Assembly: GCF_001894945.1 (NCBI RefSeq) | Contig: NZ_BCXE01000045.1 | Location: 1 to 48,137 of the forward strand | DNA length: 48,137 nucleotides | DNA from: Rhodococcus ruber NBRC 15591 | GTDB taxonomy: Bacteria > Actinomycetota > Actinomycetes > Mycobacteriales > Mycobacteriaceae | Direction: 5' to 3' | Shown: positions 35,206 through 44,369 of the stretch, one piece after another | Position numbering within the stretch: position 1 is the stretch's first letter | How the letters are laid out: each line of letters opens with the position of its first letter | The notes under the pieces: model-generated | Seen by the model: the letters and a program-made list of their open reading frames with translations, nothing else | Told to the model about the DNA's origin: nothing | The model's database searches: none | Program-made: the position numbers and the translations under genes

Positions 35206-35236
35206 GTGACAGGTCGAATCGGAGCCAGCGCAACAG
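35169..35236. repeat. 23-24 bp degenerate tandem repeat, 3 copies, over the glgE start
   Basis: Three units share the core CGGAGCSAGCGYRACAG (starting near 35169, 35192 and 35215). The glgE GTG (35206) lies in the second unit, and the third unit encodes GASATGR, a protein-level echo of the N-terminal VTGRIG. Confidence 0.8.
35183..35209 (+). CDS. Possible 8-residue leader peptide upstream of glgE
   Basis: GTG at 35183 in the first repeat unit opens a frame of eight codons (VTDGTERA) whose TGA (35207-35209) overlaps the glgE GTG (35206-35208) as GTGA. Its spacing from CGGAG is the same as that of glgE itself, because both come from the same repeat. It could couple translation or be a neutral by-product of the duplication. 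Confidence 0.35.
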   Translation: MTDGTERA

Positions 35237-37248
35237 GACGGCTCGGCATCGACGATGTCCGTCCCGACATCTCGGGCGGGCGACATCCGGTCAAGGCCGT
35301 CGTCGGGGAGGTGCTTCCCGTGTCGGCGGTCGTGTGGCGCGAGGGTCACGACGCCGTCGCCGCCACCCTGGCCGTGCGCGGGCCGGGCTCGGACCCGGAA
35401 AGCGAGGGAAAGCTGATCCGGATTCCGATGGTTCCCGGCGAAGCACCCGACACCTTCCACGCCGTATTCACCCCCACCAGTCCGGGACTGTGGACCTACC
35501 GCGTCGAGGCCTGGAGCGACCCGGTCACCACGTGGCGGCACGCGGTGGACGCGAAGGTCGCCGCCGGGCAGGGCCCGGAAGACCTGGCGAACGACATCGA
35601 GATCGGCGCCCGGCTGTTCGAGAAGGCCGCCAAGACCGCGCCGCGCCCCAACCGGCCGGCCCTGCTCGCCGTCGCCGCGGCGCTGCGTTCGGAGCGGCCG
35701 CTGGCCGACCGGATCGCGCCCGCCTTCGCCGCCGACATCACCGAGATCCTGCGGGCCAATCCCCTGCGCGAGCTGGTCACCCGCGGGAAGGCATACACCG
35801 CCGTCGTCGACCGGGAACGGGCACTGTTCGGTTCCTGGTACGAATTCTTTCCCCGCTCGACGGGCGGCTGGAACGAGGACGGCACACCCCGGCACGGCAC
35901 CTTCGCCACCGCCGCGGCGGAGCTGCCGCGGGTCGCCGCGATGGGATTCGACGTGGTGTATCTGCCGCCCATCCATCCCATCGGCAAGATCAACCGGAAG
36001 GGACCGAACAACACCCTCACCGCCGGCCCGGACGACGTGGGCTCGCCCTGGGCCATCGGTTCCGACGAGGGCGGCCACGACGCGATCCACCCCCAGCTCG
36101 GCACGGAGGACGACTTCCGCGCCTTCGTCGCCCGTGCGCGCGAACTGGATCTCGAGGTCGCTCTCGACCTGGCGTTGCAGTGCGCCCCGGACCACCCGTG
36201 GGCGAAGGAGCACCCCGAGTGGTTCACGGTCCTGCCGGACGGCACGATCGCCTATGCGGAGAACCCGCCCAAGAAGTACCAGGACATCTATCCGGTCAAC
36301 TTCGACAACGATCCGGACGGCATCTACGCCGAGGTACTGCGCGTGGTGCGGCACTGGATCAGCTTCGGCGTCAAGATCTTCCGCGTCGACAACCCGCACA
36401 CCAAGCCACCGAACTTCTGGGAGTGGCTGATCGCCGAGGTCAAGCGCACCGACCCCGACGTGCTGTTCCTGTCCGAGGCGTTCACCCGGCCCGCCCGCAT
36501 GTACGGGCTCGCCCGACGCGGGTTCACGCAGTCCTACACGTACTTCACGTGGCGCGTCGCCAAGTGGGAGCTGACCGAGTTCGGCCAGGAGATCGCGGCG
36601 AAGGCGGACGAGGCGCGTCCGAACCTGTTCGTCAACACCCCCGACATCCTCCACGAGACCCTGCAGCACGGCGGCCCCGGGATGTTCGCGCTGCGCGCGG
36701 CACTGGCCGCCACGCTCGCACCGTCGTGGGGGGTGTACTCCGGTTACGAACTCTACGAGCACATCCCGCTGCGACCGGGCAGCGAGGAGTATCTCGACTC
36801 GGAGAAGTACCAGCTACGTCCGCGACGGTTCGACGAGGCCCGCCGTCGCGGTGAATCGCTCGAGCCGTGGATCGCCACGCTCAACCGCATCCGGCGGGCC
36901 CACCCGGCTCTGCAGCAGCTGCGCAACATCCACTTCCACCACATCGACAACGACGCCCTGATCGCGTATTCGAAATTCGATCCCCGGACCGGGGATTCGG
37001 TCCTCGCCGTGATCAACCTCAATCCCTTCGGGGCCGAGCAGGGCACCATCTGGCTGGACATGCCGGCGCTCGGTCACGAATGGCACGACCAGCTCACGGT
37101 GTTCGACGAGGTGTCCGGCGCGCAGTACTCGTGGGGTCAGGCCAACTTCGTCCGGCTCGAACCCTGGCGCGCCGTCGCGCACATTCTGGCGTTGCCGCCG
37201 ATCGGGGTGCCGACGCGAACCACCCTCGCCTACAGGAGGAACTCGTGA
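35206..37248 (+). CDS. glgE: Alpha-1,4-glucan:maltose-1-phosphate maltosyltransferase
   Basis: A 680-residue GH13_3 enzyme that adds maltosyl units from maltose-1-phosphate to alpha-glucan, the key step of the actinobacterial GlgE pathway. The N-terminal domain is [44 protein letters not shown]. The catalytic barrel has nucleophile Asp395 ([11 protein letters not shown]) and acid/base Glu424 (FLSEAFTRP), with the substrate loop [16 protein letters not shown]. It ends with a beta-sandwich. The GTG at 35206 gives a length near Rv1327c (701); the frame runs upstream to 35104 but without similarity. It overlaps glgB by 4 nt. Confidence 0.93.
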   Translation: MTGRIGASATGRLGIDDVRPDISGGRHPVKAVVGEVLPVSAVVWREGHDAVAATLAVRGPGSDPESEGKLIRIPMVPGEAPDTFHAVFTPTSPGLWTYRVEAWSDPVTTWRHAVDAKVAAGQGPEDLANDIEIGARLFEKAAKTAPRPNRPALLAVAAALRSERPLADRIAPAFAADITEILRANPLRELVTRGKAYTAVVDRERALFGSWYEFFPRSTGGWNEDGTPRHGTFATAAAELPRVAAMGFDVVYLPPIHPIGKINRKGPNNTLTAGPDDVGSPWAIGSDEGGHDAIHPQLGTEDDFRAFVARARELDLEVALDLALQCAPDHPWAKEHPEWFTVLPDGTIAYAENPPKKYQDIYPVNFDNDPDGIYAEVLRVVRHWISFGVKIFRVDNPHTKPPNFWEWLIAEVKRTDPDVLFLSEAFTRPARMYGLARRGFTQSYTYFTWRVAKWELTEFGQEIAAKADEARPNLFVNTPDILHETLQHGGPGMFALRAALAATLAPSWGVYSGYELYEHIPLRPGSEEYLDSEKYQLRPRRFDEARRRGESLEPWIATLNRIRRAHPALQQLRNIHFHHIDNDALIAYSKFDPRTGDSVLAVINLNPFGAEQGTIWLDMPALGHEWHDQLTVFDEVSGAQYSWGQANFVRLEPWRAVAHILALPPIGVPTRTTLAYRRNS

Positions 37249-39443
37249 CCGTGCCCCCGATTCGTCGCCACTCCCCCACCCCGCACGACCTGGCCCGGCT
37301 GACGGCCGGCGAGCACCACGATCCGCACTCGGTGCTCGGCGCCCATCCACACCCCGAAGGCACGATCATCCGGGCTCTGCGCCCGCAGGCGGAGAAGGTG
37401 GCGGTGCGCATCGGCGGCATCGATCATCCCCTCGAGCCCCTCGGTCACGATGTCTTCAGCGCGCTCGTCCCGGTGCACGACCTGTCGGACTACCGCCTCG
37501 TGGTGACCTACCCGTTCGAGCACACCGTCGTCGTCGCGGACCCGTACCGCTTCCTGCCCACGCTCGGGGAGTTGGACCTGCACCTGTTCGCCGAGGGCCG
37601 GCACGAGCGGCTGTGGGAGATCCTCGGGGCGCATCAGCGTTCGTACGAGACCCCCGACGGCCCGGTCCGGGGCACGTCGTTCGCGGTGTGGGCGCCCGGC
37701 GCGCGGGGCGTCACGGTCGTCGGCGACTTCGACGGCTGGGGCGGCCGGCTCGCGCCGATGCGGGTCCTCGGTTCCAGCGGCGTGTGGGAACTGTTCCTGC
37801 CCGACGTGGAGCCGGGTGCGCTGTACAAGTTCCGGATCCACGGCCGCGACGGCTCGGTCCAGGACAAGGCCGACCCGATGGCGTTCGCCACCGAGGTACC
37901 CCCGGCGACGGCCTCGGTGGTGCACCGGAGCAGCTACGAGTGGGGCGACGACGCCTGGCTCGCCGCCCGGGCCGAATCCCGCCCGTGGCAGGAGCCGATG
38001 AGCGTCTACGAGGTGCACCTCGGCTCGTGGCGGCCCGGTCTCGGGTACCGCGAGCTGGCCGACCAGCTCGCCGAGTACGTCGCGGCGGCCGGTTTCACCC
38101 ATGTCGAGCTGCTGCCGGTCGCCGAGCACCCCTTCGGCGGCTCGTGGGGCTACCAGGTCACGTCGTACTACGCACCCACTGCGCGATTCGGCACGCCCGA
38201 CGAGTTCCGTGCGTTCGTCGACCGGCTGCACGCCGCCGGCATCGGCGTGATCGTGGACTGGGTGCCCGCCCACTTCCCGAAGGACGAGTGGGCGCTGGCC
38301 CGGTTCGACGGCAGCGCCCTCTACGAACATCCGGATCCGCACCGCGGCGAACAGCTGGACTGGGGCACGTACGTGTTCGACTTCGGTCGCCGGGAGGTGC
38401 GCAACTTCCTCGTCGCCAACGCGCTGTACTGGATCGACGAGTTCCACATCGACGGCCTGCGCGTCGACGCGGTCGCCTCGATGCTCTACCTCGACTACTC
38501 GCGGCCCGAGGGCGGCTGGACCCCCAACGTGTACGGCGGCCGGGAGAATCTCGAAGCGGTGGCCTTCCTGCAGGAGATGAACGCGACCGTGCACAAGCTC
38601 CACCCCGGCGTCGTCACGGTCGCCGAGGAGTCCACGGCCTGGCCCGGCGTCACCCGGCCGACCCATGCGGGCGGTCTCGGGTTCTCCATGAAATGGAACA
38701 TGGGCTGGATGCACGACACTCTCGGATACATCGGCCGGGACCCGGTGCATCGCACGTACCACCACCACGAGATCACCTTCTCCCTGGTGTACGCCTGGAG
38801 TGAGAACTTCGTCCTGCCCATCAGCCACGACGAGGTCGTGCACGGCAAGGGCACGCTCTGGACCCGGATGCCGGGCGGCGACCGGGAACAGGCCGCCGGC
38901 CTGCGCGGACTGCTCGCATACATGTGGGCGCACCCCGGCAAGCAACTGCTGTTCATGGGACAGGAGTTCGGCCAGACCGCGGAGTGGTCCGAGGAACGGG
39001 GCCTGGACTGGTGGCAGCTCGACGATCCGCACAACGGGCCGCTGCACCAGGGCGTCCACCAGCTCGTCACCGACCTCAACCGGATCTACCGGGAACACCC
39101 CGCCCTCTGGACGCTGGACACCTCACCGAGCGGGTACTCGTGGATCGACGCCAACGACTCGGCGAACAACGTGCTGAGTTTCCTCCGGCACGGGAGCGAC
39201 GGTTCGGTCGTGGCGTGCTTGTTCAACTTCTCCGGATCGACCCATTCGGACTATCGTGTCGGACTACCCGAAACAGGACAGTGGTCGGAGATCCTCAACA
39301 CGGATTCGACGGCTTACCAGGGCAACGGCATCGGCAACCTCGGTGCCGTGACGGCCACGGCACGCTCCTGGCACGGGCGCCCGGCGTCGGCGGAGGTGAC
39401 GCTGCCTGCTTACGGTGCGATCTGGCTGACGCTGCAGCGGTGA
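37245..39443 (+). CDS. glgB: 1,4-alpha-glucan branching enzyme
   Basis: A 732-residue GH13_9 enzyme that cuts alpha-1,4-glucan and reattaches it as alpha-1,6 branches. Two N-terminal CBM48-type domains ([40 protein letters not shown]) precede the barrel with nucleophile Asp408 ([13 protein letters not shown]), acid/base Glu461 ([10 protein letters not shown]) and the stabilising Asp in [12 protein letters not shown]. Length matches Rv1326c (731). GTG at 37245 has AGGAGGA 4 nt before it and overlaps the glgE stop (GTGA), so glgE-glgB form a coupled operon for capsule-like or storage glucan. Confidence 0.96.
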   Translation: MTVPPIRRHSPTPHDLARLTAGEHHDPHSVLGAHPHPEGTIIRALRPQAEKVAVRIGGIDHPLEPLGHDVFSALVPVHDLSDYRLVVTYPFEHTVVVADPYRFLPTLGELDLHLFAEGRHERLWEILGAHQRSYETPDGPVRGTSFAVWAPGARGVTVVGDFDGWGGRLAPMRVLGSSGVWELFLPDVEPGALYKFRIHGRDGSVQDKADPMAFATEVPPATASVVHRSSYEWGDDAWLAARAESRPWQEPMSVYEVHLGSWRPGLGYRELADQLAEYVAAAGFTHVELLPVAEHPFGGSWGYQVTSYYAPTARFGTPDEFRAFVDRLHAAGIGVIVDWVPAHFPKDEWALARFDGSALYEHPDPHRGEQLDWGTYVFDFGRREVRNFLVANALYWIDEFHIDGLRVDAVASMLYLDYSRPEGGWTPNVYGGRENLEAVAFLQEMNATVHKLHPGVVTVAEESTAWPGVTRPTHAGGLGFSMKWNMGWMHDTLGYIGRDPVHRTYHHHEITFSLVYAWSENFVLPISHDEVVHGKGTLWTRMPGGDREQAAGLRGLLAYMWAHPGKQLLFMGQEFGQTAEWSEERGLDWWQLDDPHNGPLHQGVHQLVTDLNRIYREHPALWTLDTSPSGYSWIDANDSANNVLSFLRHGSDGSVVACLFNFSGSTHSDYRVGLPETGQWSEILNTDSTAYQGNGIGNLGAVTATARSWHGRPASAEVTLPAYGAIWLTLQR

Positions 39444-39474
39444 CCGCCGTCCTCGGACGACAGGAGAAGACCAG

Positions 39475-40914
39475 GTGACTCGGACGCGGCTGCCGTTCCG
39501 CCTCGCGGTACCGGCGCTGGCCGTGATGGTGCTCGCCGGATGTGCCGCTCGTATCGAGGGCACCGCCGTCTCCATCTACGACAACCCGTTCTCCGTGGCC
39601 GGTCTGCCGGTCTCCTCGGGCCCCAGTGGTCCGCGGCCCGGCGCCACGGATGCGCCGGTGACGATCGAGAACTCGGACGGCGGGGACGTCGACGTGCTCG
39701 CCGGCAACGCCGTCGCCGACATCGAGGCCTACTGGACCGAGGAGTTCCCCCGCATCGCGCGAGGAGCGTTCGAGCCCGTCGGCACGATCGTCTCGTGGGA
39801 TCCCGACGAGCGCGGCCCGAGATTCTGCGGGGAATCCACGTTCGAATTCGTCAACGCCGCATACTGCAACCGCGACGACGTCATCGGCTGGGACCGCACC
39901 TACCTGATGCCGCAGCTCATCGAGACGTTCGGTCCCATGGCGGCCGTGACGGTGCTCGCCCACGAGTACGGTCACGCCGTGCAGTTCAAGGCCGGAACGG
40001 TTGCCGAGGACGATCCGGGCATCGTGTTCGAACAGCAGGCGGACTGCTTCGCGGGCGCCTTCATGCGGCACGTCGCCGCCGGCAACTCGGAGCACTTCCG
40101 GCTCAACACCTCGGACGGGCTGAACTCGGTGCTGGCGTCGATGGTGTCCTTCCGCGACAGCGATCCCAACGACCCGGGTGCGATCCACGGGTCGGCATTC
40201 GAACGTGTCACCGCGTTCCAGATCGGCTTCACCGACGGTGCGGGATCGTGCACCCGCATCGACGCCGCCGAGATCGAGTCCCGGCGCGCCGATCTACCGC
40301 AGTTCTTCGACAGCTCCGACGACGGCGAACTCCCCGTGACCGAGGAGTCGGTGGAGGCGCTGATGGCGTCGTTCCGCCGGGTGTTCGATCTGCCGCGGCA
40401 ACCGGAACTGGACCTGACCGGGGCCGACCTCGGCTGCCCGGATGCGAAGCCCACGTCCCCGGTGTCGTACTGTCCCGCCACCAACACCATCGGCGTCGAC
40501 GTCGAGGAACTTGCGGACCGCGGCACTCCGCTGCAGACCGGCGCCGGGGGCATCACGACCGACGTGCGAGGCGACTACGCCGCGTACGTCCTGCTCGCAT
40601 CGCGCTATGCGCTGGCCGTGCAGAACGCCGCCGGTCAGGCGCTCGTCGAGCCTCGGACGGCGCTGCAGGCGGCCTGTCTCGCCGGTGTGATCAGCGCCGA
40701 ACTGAGCCCCGACAGCACCGGCTCGCAACCGGCCGAGGACATGGTGTGGCTGTCACCGGGGGACCTGGACGAGGCCGTCTCCGGTCTGCTGGCCGACGGT
40801 CTCGCCGCCAGCGATGTCAACGGCAACACCGTGCCGAGCGGGTTCTCCCGGGTCGACGCGTTCCGGACGGGGGTTCTCGGCGGGGAGGCCGCCTGTTCCG
40901 GGCGCTACCACTGA
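39475..40914 (+). CDS. Neutral zinc metallopeptidase lipoprotein
   Basis: A 479-residue predicted lipoprotein: signal MTRTRLPFRLAVPALAVMVLAGC with lipobox LAGC, lipidated Cys23. The zinc motif VLAHEYGHAVQ (His163, Glu164, His167) lies mid-protein, with the EQQADCFAGAF segment (third ligand Glu/Asp) typical of the YpfJ/neutral zinc metallopeptidase family. The mature protein has many Cys (FCGES, AYCN, DCFAG, SCTRI, DLGCPD, SYCPA, AACLAG, EAACSG) that may pair outside the cell. Substrate unknown. AGGAGAAG lies 5-12 nt before the GTG. It follows glgB by 31 bp and could be co-transcribed, though glucan enzymes and this protein act in different compartments. Confidence 0.85.
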   Translation: MTRTRLPFRLAVPALAVMVLAGCAARIEGTAVSIYDNPFSVAGLPVSSGPSGPRPGATDAPVTIENSDGGDVDVLAGNAVADIEAYWTEEFPRIARGAFEPVGTIVSWDPDERGPRFCGESTFEFVNAAYCNRDDVIGWDRTYLMPQLIETFGPMAAVTVLAHEYGHAVQFKAGTVAEDDPGIVFEQQADCFAGAFMRHVAAGNSEHFRLNTSDGLNSVLASMVSFRDSDPNDPGAIHGSAFERVTAFQIGFTDGAGSCTRIDAAEIESRRADLPQFFDSSDDGELPVTEESVEALMASFRRVFDLPRQPELDLTGADLGCPDAKPTSPVSYCPATNTIGVDVEELADRGTPLQTGAGGITTDVRGDYAAYVLLASRYALAVQNAAGQALVEPRTALQAACLAGVISAELSPDSTGSQPAEDMVWLSPGDLDEAVSGLLADGLAASDVNGNTVPSGFSRVDAFRTGVLGGEAACSGRYH

Positions 40915-40968
40915 GCCGCCACCGCCGAGCCGCCACCGCCGAGCCGCCGCCACCGAGCCGCCGCCACC
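40913..40968. repeat. 14-bp tandem repeat, 4 copies, over the metallopeptidase stop
   Basis: GAGCCGCCACCGCC twice (40913-40940), then GAGCCGCCGCCACC twice (40941-40968). The GA of the first unit belongs to the TGA stop at 40912-40914; the preceding base is C in the other copies. Confidence 0.9.
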
Positions 40969-40975
40969 GAACAGT

Positions 40976-41015
40976 GTGCGGTGGGCGATCCGGAAAGCCG
41001 GAGCGCCCACCGCAC
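40976..41015. terminator. Bidirectional hairpin terminator
   Basis: GTGCGGTGGGCG (40976-40987) pairs with CGCCCACCGCAC (41004-41015), with an inner CCGG/CCGG pairing. It lies between the convergent metallopeptidase and thioredoxin stops. Confidence 0.8.
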
Positions 41016-41025
41016 GGGGGAGAAT

Positions 41026-41973
41026 TCAGTACAGCGCCGACGCCAGCTTGCGCCGCGCCGCGACAACGAACGGCTCTGCCGGGTCGAACAGCTCGAACAA
41101 TTCGAGCAGCCGCGCACGGGCCGCGTTCCTCTCGTCACCCGCGCTGCGGGCCACGAACCCGATCAGCCGCGCGAACGCAGCCTCGGGCTGCTGCGCGAAC
41201 AGTTCCGCGTCGGCCGCAGCGAGCTGTGCATCGAGATCGGCCGGGGCGGCATCCGCCCGGGCGATCGCGTCGGCCGGCACAGTCTGCGCCCGGGCGAGGA
41301 ACCGGACCTGCCGCAACGCGGCCAGAGCGTCGGCATTGGCGGGCTCGGAATTGAGGATCAGCTCGTACGCCGCTTCGGCACCCGCCAGGTCCCCCGCATC
41401 GAGGGCCTGCTCGGCCGCGACGAATCGCGGGTCCTCCGCCGGTTCCTCCGCGACCTCCCCTCCGGGCGGGCCGGACAGCTTGCCGGCGACCGCGTCCTGG
41501 ATGGCGGCAAGCCATTGCCGGAGCTGCGGTTCGGGCTGGACGCCCTGGAAGTCGGCGAGGGGTTGTCCCGCGGCGATGGCGACGACGGTCGGCACGGACT
41601 GCACGCCGAACGCCTGAGCGATCCGCGGGTTGGCGTCCACGTCGACCTTCGCGAGAACCCAGTTGCCGCCGCCCTCGTGCGCCAGCTTCTCGAGAACCGG
41701 TGAGAGCTGCTTGCACGGGCCACACCAGGTGGCCCACAGGTCCACGATGACCGGGACCTGCATCGAGCGCTGCAGCACCTCGGCCTCGAACGTGGCCTCG
41801 GTGACGTCGACGACGGGCGCGAGGCCGGTCGCGACGGCGGCGCCGGAGTCGGACTGCGGCGGAGGTGGGGGGGCGGCGGCCCGCTCCTTGAGGGGCGCGA
41901 GATCCACCGCGCCGGACATTGCCGCGGCGGTCGCGGCGGAACGTGCTGACGGACGGGAACCTGGTCGAGTCAC
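41026..41973 (-). CDS. Thioredoxin-domain protein with TPR-like tail (CnoX/YbbN-like)
   Basis: A 315-residue cytoplasmic protein. After a low-complexity Ala/Pro stretch ([11 protein letters not shown]) comes a thioredoxin domain with WCGPC (residues 83-87) and the cis-proline in QSVPTVVAI. The C-terminal half (about 170-315) has helical TPR-like repeats: [37 protein letters not shown] and [27 protein letters not shown]. This architecture is that of YbbN/CnoX, a chaperone-like redox protein; it equals Rv1324 by position. The start is GTG. CAGACT 7 nt upstream may be a -10 box of a leaderless message. Confidence 0.88.
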   Translation of the reverse strand: MTRPGSRPSARSAATAAAMSGAVDLAPLKERAAAPPPPPQSDSGAAVATGLAPVVDVTEATFEAEVLQRSMQVPVIVDLWATWCGPCKQLSPVLEKLAHEGGGNWVLAKVDVDANPRIAQAFGVQSVPTVVAIAAGQPLADFQGVQPEPQLRQWLAAIQDAVAGKLSGPPGGEVAEEPAEDPRFVAAEQALDAGDLAGAEAAYELILNSEPANADALAALRQVRFLARAQTVPADAIARADAAPADLDAQLAAADAELFAQQPEAAFARLIGFVARSAGDERNAARARLLELFELFDPAEPFVVAARRKLASALY

Positions 41974-42015
41974 GGTGTCCAGTCTGTCACGTTCCGCGCG
42001 ACAGGTGACAGCAGG

Positions 42016-42387
42016 TCAGGCGAGTGCGGGCGCGTCGGCCGGACGCGCCTGCGTGGACAACTCCGCGAGACGGCCGGTGCGCGCAGCCCACCACTCGAAG
42101 ACGATCGTGCCGAACGGCGGGATGGAGGAGATCAGGGCCAGGCCGGTGGTGACCAGGTTCCACTTCAGCGCCCGTGCGGTGAGGAGAGCGACGAGGACGA
42201 AGGCGACGAACACGCCGCCGTGCAGCGGCCCGAAGATTTTCACGCCGATCTCGTTGCCGTTCTCCGGCAGGTACTTGAACGCCATACCGACGAGCAGGCC
42301 GGCCCAGGTGAAGGCCTCGAGGATTGCGACGAAGCGGAACCGCTTGGCCGGGGTGCTGAGATCGAAGAAGTTCGCCATGCACACCAT
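42016..42387 (-). CDS. DUF3817 integral membrane protein (second copy)
   Basis: A 123-residue protein with three membrane spans: FRFVAILEAFTWAGLLVGMAFKYL, PLHGGVFVAFVLVALLTARAL and LALISSIPPFGTIVFEWWAARTG. It shares the family motifs with the protein at 17759 (HGGVFVAF for HGWVYAVY, PPFGTIVFEWW for PFLSFFVEH) but lacks the long N-terminal tail. ATG codons at 42387 and 42378 compete and neither has a good ribosome site. Role unknown. The upstream gap to the thiolase hairpin is short. Confidence 0.78.
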   Translation of the reverse strand: MVCMANFFDLSTPAKRFRFVAILEAFTWAGLLVGMAFKYLPENGNEIGVKIFGPLHGGVFVAFVLVALLTARALKWNLVTTGLALISSIPPFGTIVFEWWAARTGRLAELSTQARPADAPALA

Positions 42388-42429
42388 TGTGCCGATCGCC
42401 TACGACGACCCGTCGTTGCTGTGAGAGAC

Positions 42430-42464
42430 GTCACGGCCCCGACGCACTGCGTCGAGGCCGTGAC
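42430..42464. terminator. Hairpin downstream of the thiolase gene
   Basis: GTCACGGCC (42430-42438) pairs with GGCCGTGAC (42456-42464), and GACGC with GCGTC inside. It lies 20 bp past the thiolase stop (42484) and before the DUF3817 gene. Confidence 0.7.
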
Positions 42465-42483
42465 AGGAGTAAGGAGCGGCGGG

Positions 42484-43674
42484 TTACGCCTTGGGGACGC
42501 GGACGATGAGGGCGTCGCCCTGGCCGCCGCCGCCGCACAGGGCCGCGGCCCCGACCCCGCCGCCGCGGCGGGCCAGCTCGAGGGCCAGGTGCAGCACGAT
42601 CCGGGCCCCGGACATCCCCAGCGGGTGCCCCAGCGCGATCGCCCCGCCGTTGACGTTGACCCGCTCCGGGTCCAGGCCCAGCTCGCGGGTCGAGGCGATC
42701 CCCACCGCGGCGAACGCCTCGTTGATCTCCACCAGGTCCAGATCCTTCGGGTCGATGCCCTCCCGCTCACAGGCACGCGCGATCGCCCGCGCCGGCTGGG
42801 ACTGCAGCGTCGAGTCCGGACCGGCGACCACCCCGTGCCGGCCGATCTCGGCGAGCCAGGACAGGCCGAGCTGCTCGGCCTTGGCCTTGGACATCACCAC
42901 CACCGCGGCCGCGCCGTCGGAGATCTGCGAGGCCGAGCCGGCGGTGACGGTGCCGTCGGGGGCGAACGCCGGCCGCAGCTTCGCCAGGGACTCGGCGGTG
43001 GTGTCCGGGCGGATGCCCTCGTCGGCGGTGACCACGACCGGGTCGCCCTTGCGCTGCGGGATCGACACCGGCACGATCTCGTCGTCGAACAGCCCGTCCT
43101 TCTGCGCGCGGGCCGCCCGCTGGTGGCTGGCGGCGGCGAACGCGTCCTGCTCGGCGCGGGAGACGGCCGCCGCGCCGGTGTTGGCGGCCTCGGTGAGGGC
43201 ACCCATGGCCTGGTCGGTGAAGATGTCGTGCAGCCCGTCGAAGGCCAGGTGGTCGCGCAGGGTCACATCGCCGTACTTGAACCCGGCGCGGGACTTCTCG
43301 AGCAGGTGCGGGGCCCGGCTCATCGACTCCTGGCCGCCGGCGACGACGACGTCGAACTCGCCGGCGCGGATGAGCTGGTCGGCCAGCGCGATGGCGTCGA
43401 TGCCGGACAGGCACACCTTGTTCACGGTCAGGGCGGGCACATCCATCGGGATGCCGGCGGCGACGGCGGCCTGGCGGGCCGGGATCTGCCCGGCCCCGGC
43501 GGTGAGCACCTGCCCCATGATCACGTACTCGACCTGCTCGGGGGCGACCCCGGCCTTGGCCAGGGCCCCGGCGATGGCGACCCCGCCGAGGTCCGAGCCG
43601 GAGAAGTCCTTCAGGGCGCCCTGCAGACGCCCCATCGGGGTCCGGGCTCCGGCAACGATGACAGAACTGGTCAC
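42484..43674 (-). CDS. Acetyl-CoA C-acetyltransferase (thiolase, FadA4-like)
   Basis: A 396-residue thiolase that condenses two acetyl-CoA to acetoacetyl-CoA or runs the reverse in fatty-acid or branched-chain catabolism. The catalytic residues are Cys88 ([11 protein letters not shown]), His350 ([11 protein letters not shown]) and Cys380 ([12 protein letters not shown]). It matches Rv1323 (fadA4) in context. Biosynthetic and degradative thiolases cannot be told apart from these motifs. GTG at 43674 has GGAGGAA about 6 nt upstream. It diverges from the methylmalonyl-CoA epimerase gene, and a perfect palindrome lies between them. Confidence 0.92.
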   Translation of the reverse strand: MTSSVIVAGARTPMGRLQGALKDFSGSDLGGVAIAGALAKAGVAPEQVEYVIMGQVLTAGAGQIPARQAAVAAGIPMDVPALTVNKVCLSGIDAIALADQLIRAGEFDVVVAGGQESMSRAPHLLEKSRAGFKYGDVTLRDHLAFDGLHDIFTDQAMGALTEAANTGAAAVSRAEQDAFAAASHQRAARAQKDGLFDDEIVPVSIPQRKGDPVVVTADEGIRPDTTAESLAKLRPAFAPDGTVTAGSASQISDGAAAVVVMSKAKAEQLGLSWLAEIGRHGVVAGPDSTLQSQPARAIARACEREGIDPKDLDLVEINEAFAAVGIASTRELGLDPERVNVNGGAIALGHPLGMSGARIVLHLALELARRGGGVGAAALCGGGGQGDALIVRVPKA

Positions 43675-43755
43675 GAGGGTTCCTCCGGTGGTGGGGTCAC
43701 GGCTCCTGCGCGGGGCTGCGGGCGGACGAGCCCCATCCCGGCGCATACTGATCTA

Positions 43756-43771
43756 ACGTTAGCGCTAACGT
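43756..43771. promoter_or_regulatory. Perfect palindromic operator between thiolase and epimerase genes
   Basis: ACGTTAGCGCTAACGT is a perfect 16-bp palindrome. Its right half provides TAACGT (43766-43771), 8 nt before the epimerase ATG, as a likely -10 box, and by symmetry the same hexamer faces the thiolase gene. A TetR-type repressor is the natural candidate; none is encoded next to it. Confidence 0.7.
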
Positions 43772-43779
43772 CTTTATTC

Positions 43780-44262
43780 ATGACTGAGACCTCCCCCACT
43801 TCGACTCCGCTCGCGGCTCTGAGCTCCGGGCTCGTGACTGCCATCGACCACGTCGGTATCGCCGTTCCCGACCTCGACGCCGCCCTCACCTGGTACGCCG
43901 AGAACCTCGGACTCGTCTCGACCCACGAGGAGGTCAACGAGGAGCAGGGCGTGCGCGAGGCGATGCTGTCGGTTCCCGGCTCGCCCGAGGGCGCGACCGC
44001 GATCCAGCTGCTCGCCCCGCTGAACGAGAACTCGACGATCGCGAAATTCATCGACCGCAGCGGCCCGGGCCTGCAGCAGCTCGCCTACCGCGTCAGCGAC
44101 ATCGATGCCGTGTCCACCGAGCTCCGTGCCCGGGGCGTGCGCCTGCTGTACGACGCCCCGCGACGTGGCACCGCCGATTCGCGCATCAACTTCCTCCACC
44201 CCAAGGACGCCGGCGGCGTGCTCGTCGAACTCGTCGAACCCGCCGCACACGGATCGCACTGA
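43780..44262 (+). CDS. Methylmalonyl-CoA epimerase (VOC superfamily)
   Basis: A 160-residue metalloenzyme that interconverts S- and R-methylmalonyl-CoA, linking propionyl-CoA carboxylase to the mutase. It has two beta-alpha-beta-beta-beta modules with metal ligands in AIDHVGIAVPDLD (His), LQQLAYRVSDID and LVELVEP (Glu), and the characteristic GVREAMLSVPGSP and KFIDRSGPGLQQ. It corresponds to the small gene next to fadA4 in M. tuberculosis (Rv1322A). Propionyl-CoA from odd-chain, branched or sterol substrates is the expected source. The ATG is 8 nt past the palindrome; no ribosome site is seen, so it is probably leaderless. Confidence 0.9.
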   Translation: MTETSPTSTPLAALSSGLVTAIDHVGIAVPDLDAALTWYAENLGLVSTHEEVNEEQGVREAMLSVPGSPEGATAIQLLAPLNENSTIAKFIDRSGPGLQQLAYRVSDIDAVSTELRARGVRLLYDAPRRGTADSRINFLHPKDAGGVLVELVEPAAHGSH

Positions 44263-44357
44263 CAACCCGCGTCCCGCCCGGTCGACCCGCCCGGTGTGCG
44301 CTGCCGCAGCATTAGCACAGGGAGGCGGCACGCGCAGCTCCGGCTGCCGCGAGCAGG

Positions 44358-44369
44358 TAGATTGGCGCC
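44358..44369 (+). promoter_or_regulatory. Leaderless promoter of the DivIVA-like gene
   Basis: TAGATT (44358-44363) lies 6 nt before the ATG at 44370, with no ribosome site. Confidence 0.5.

Noticed and set aside
35152-36762. 536-codon minus-strand frame opposite glgE
   Set aside because: Antisense shadow of glgE without motifs or ribosome site.
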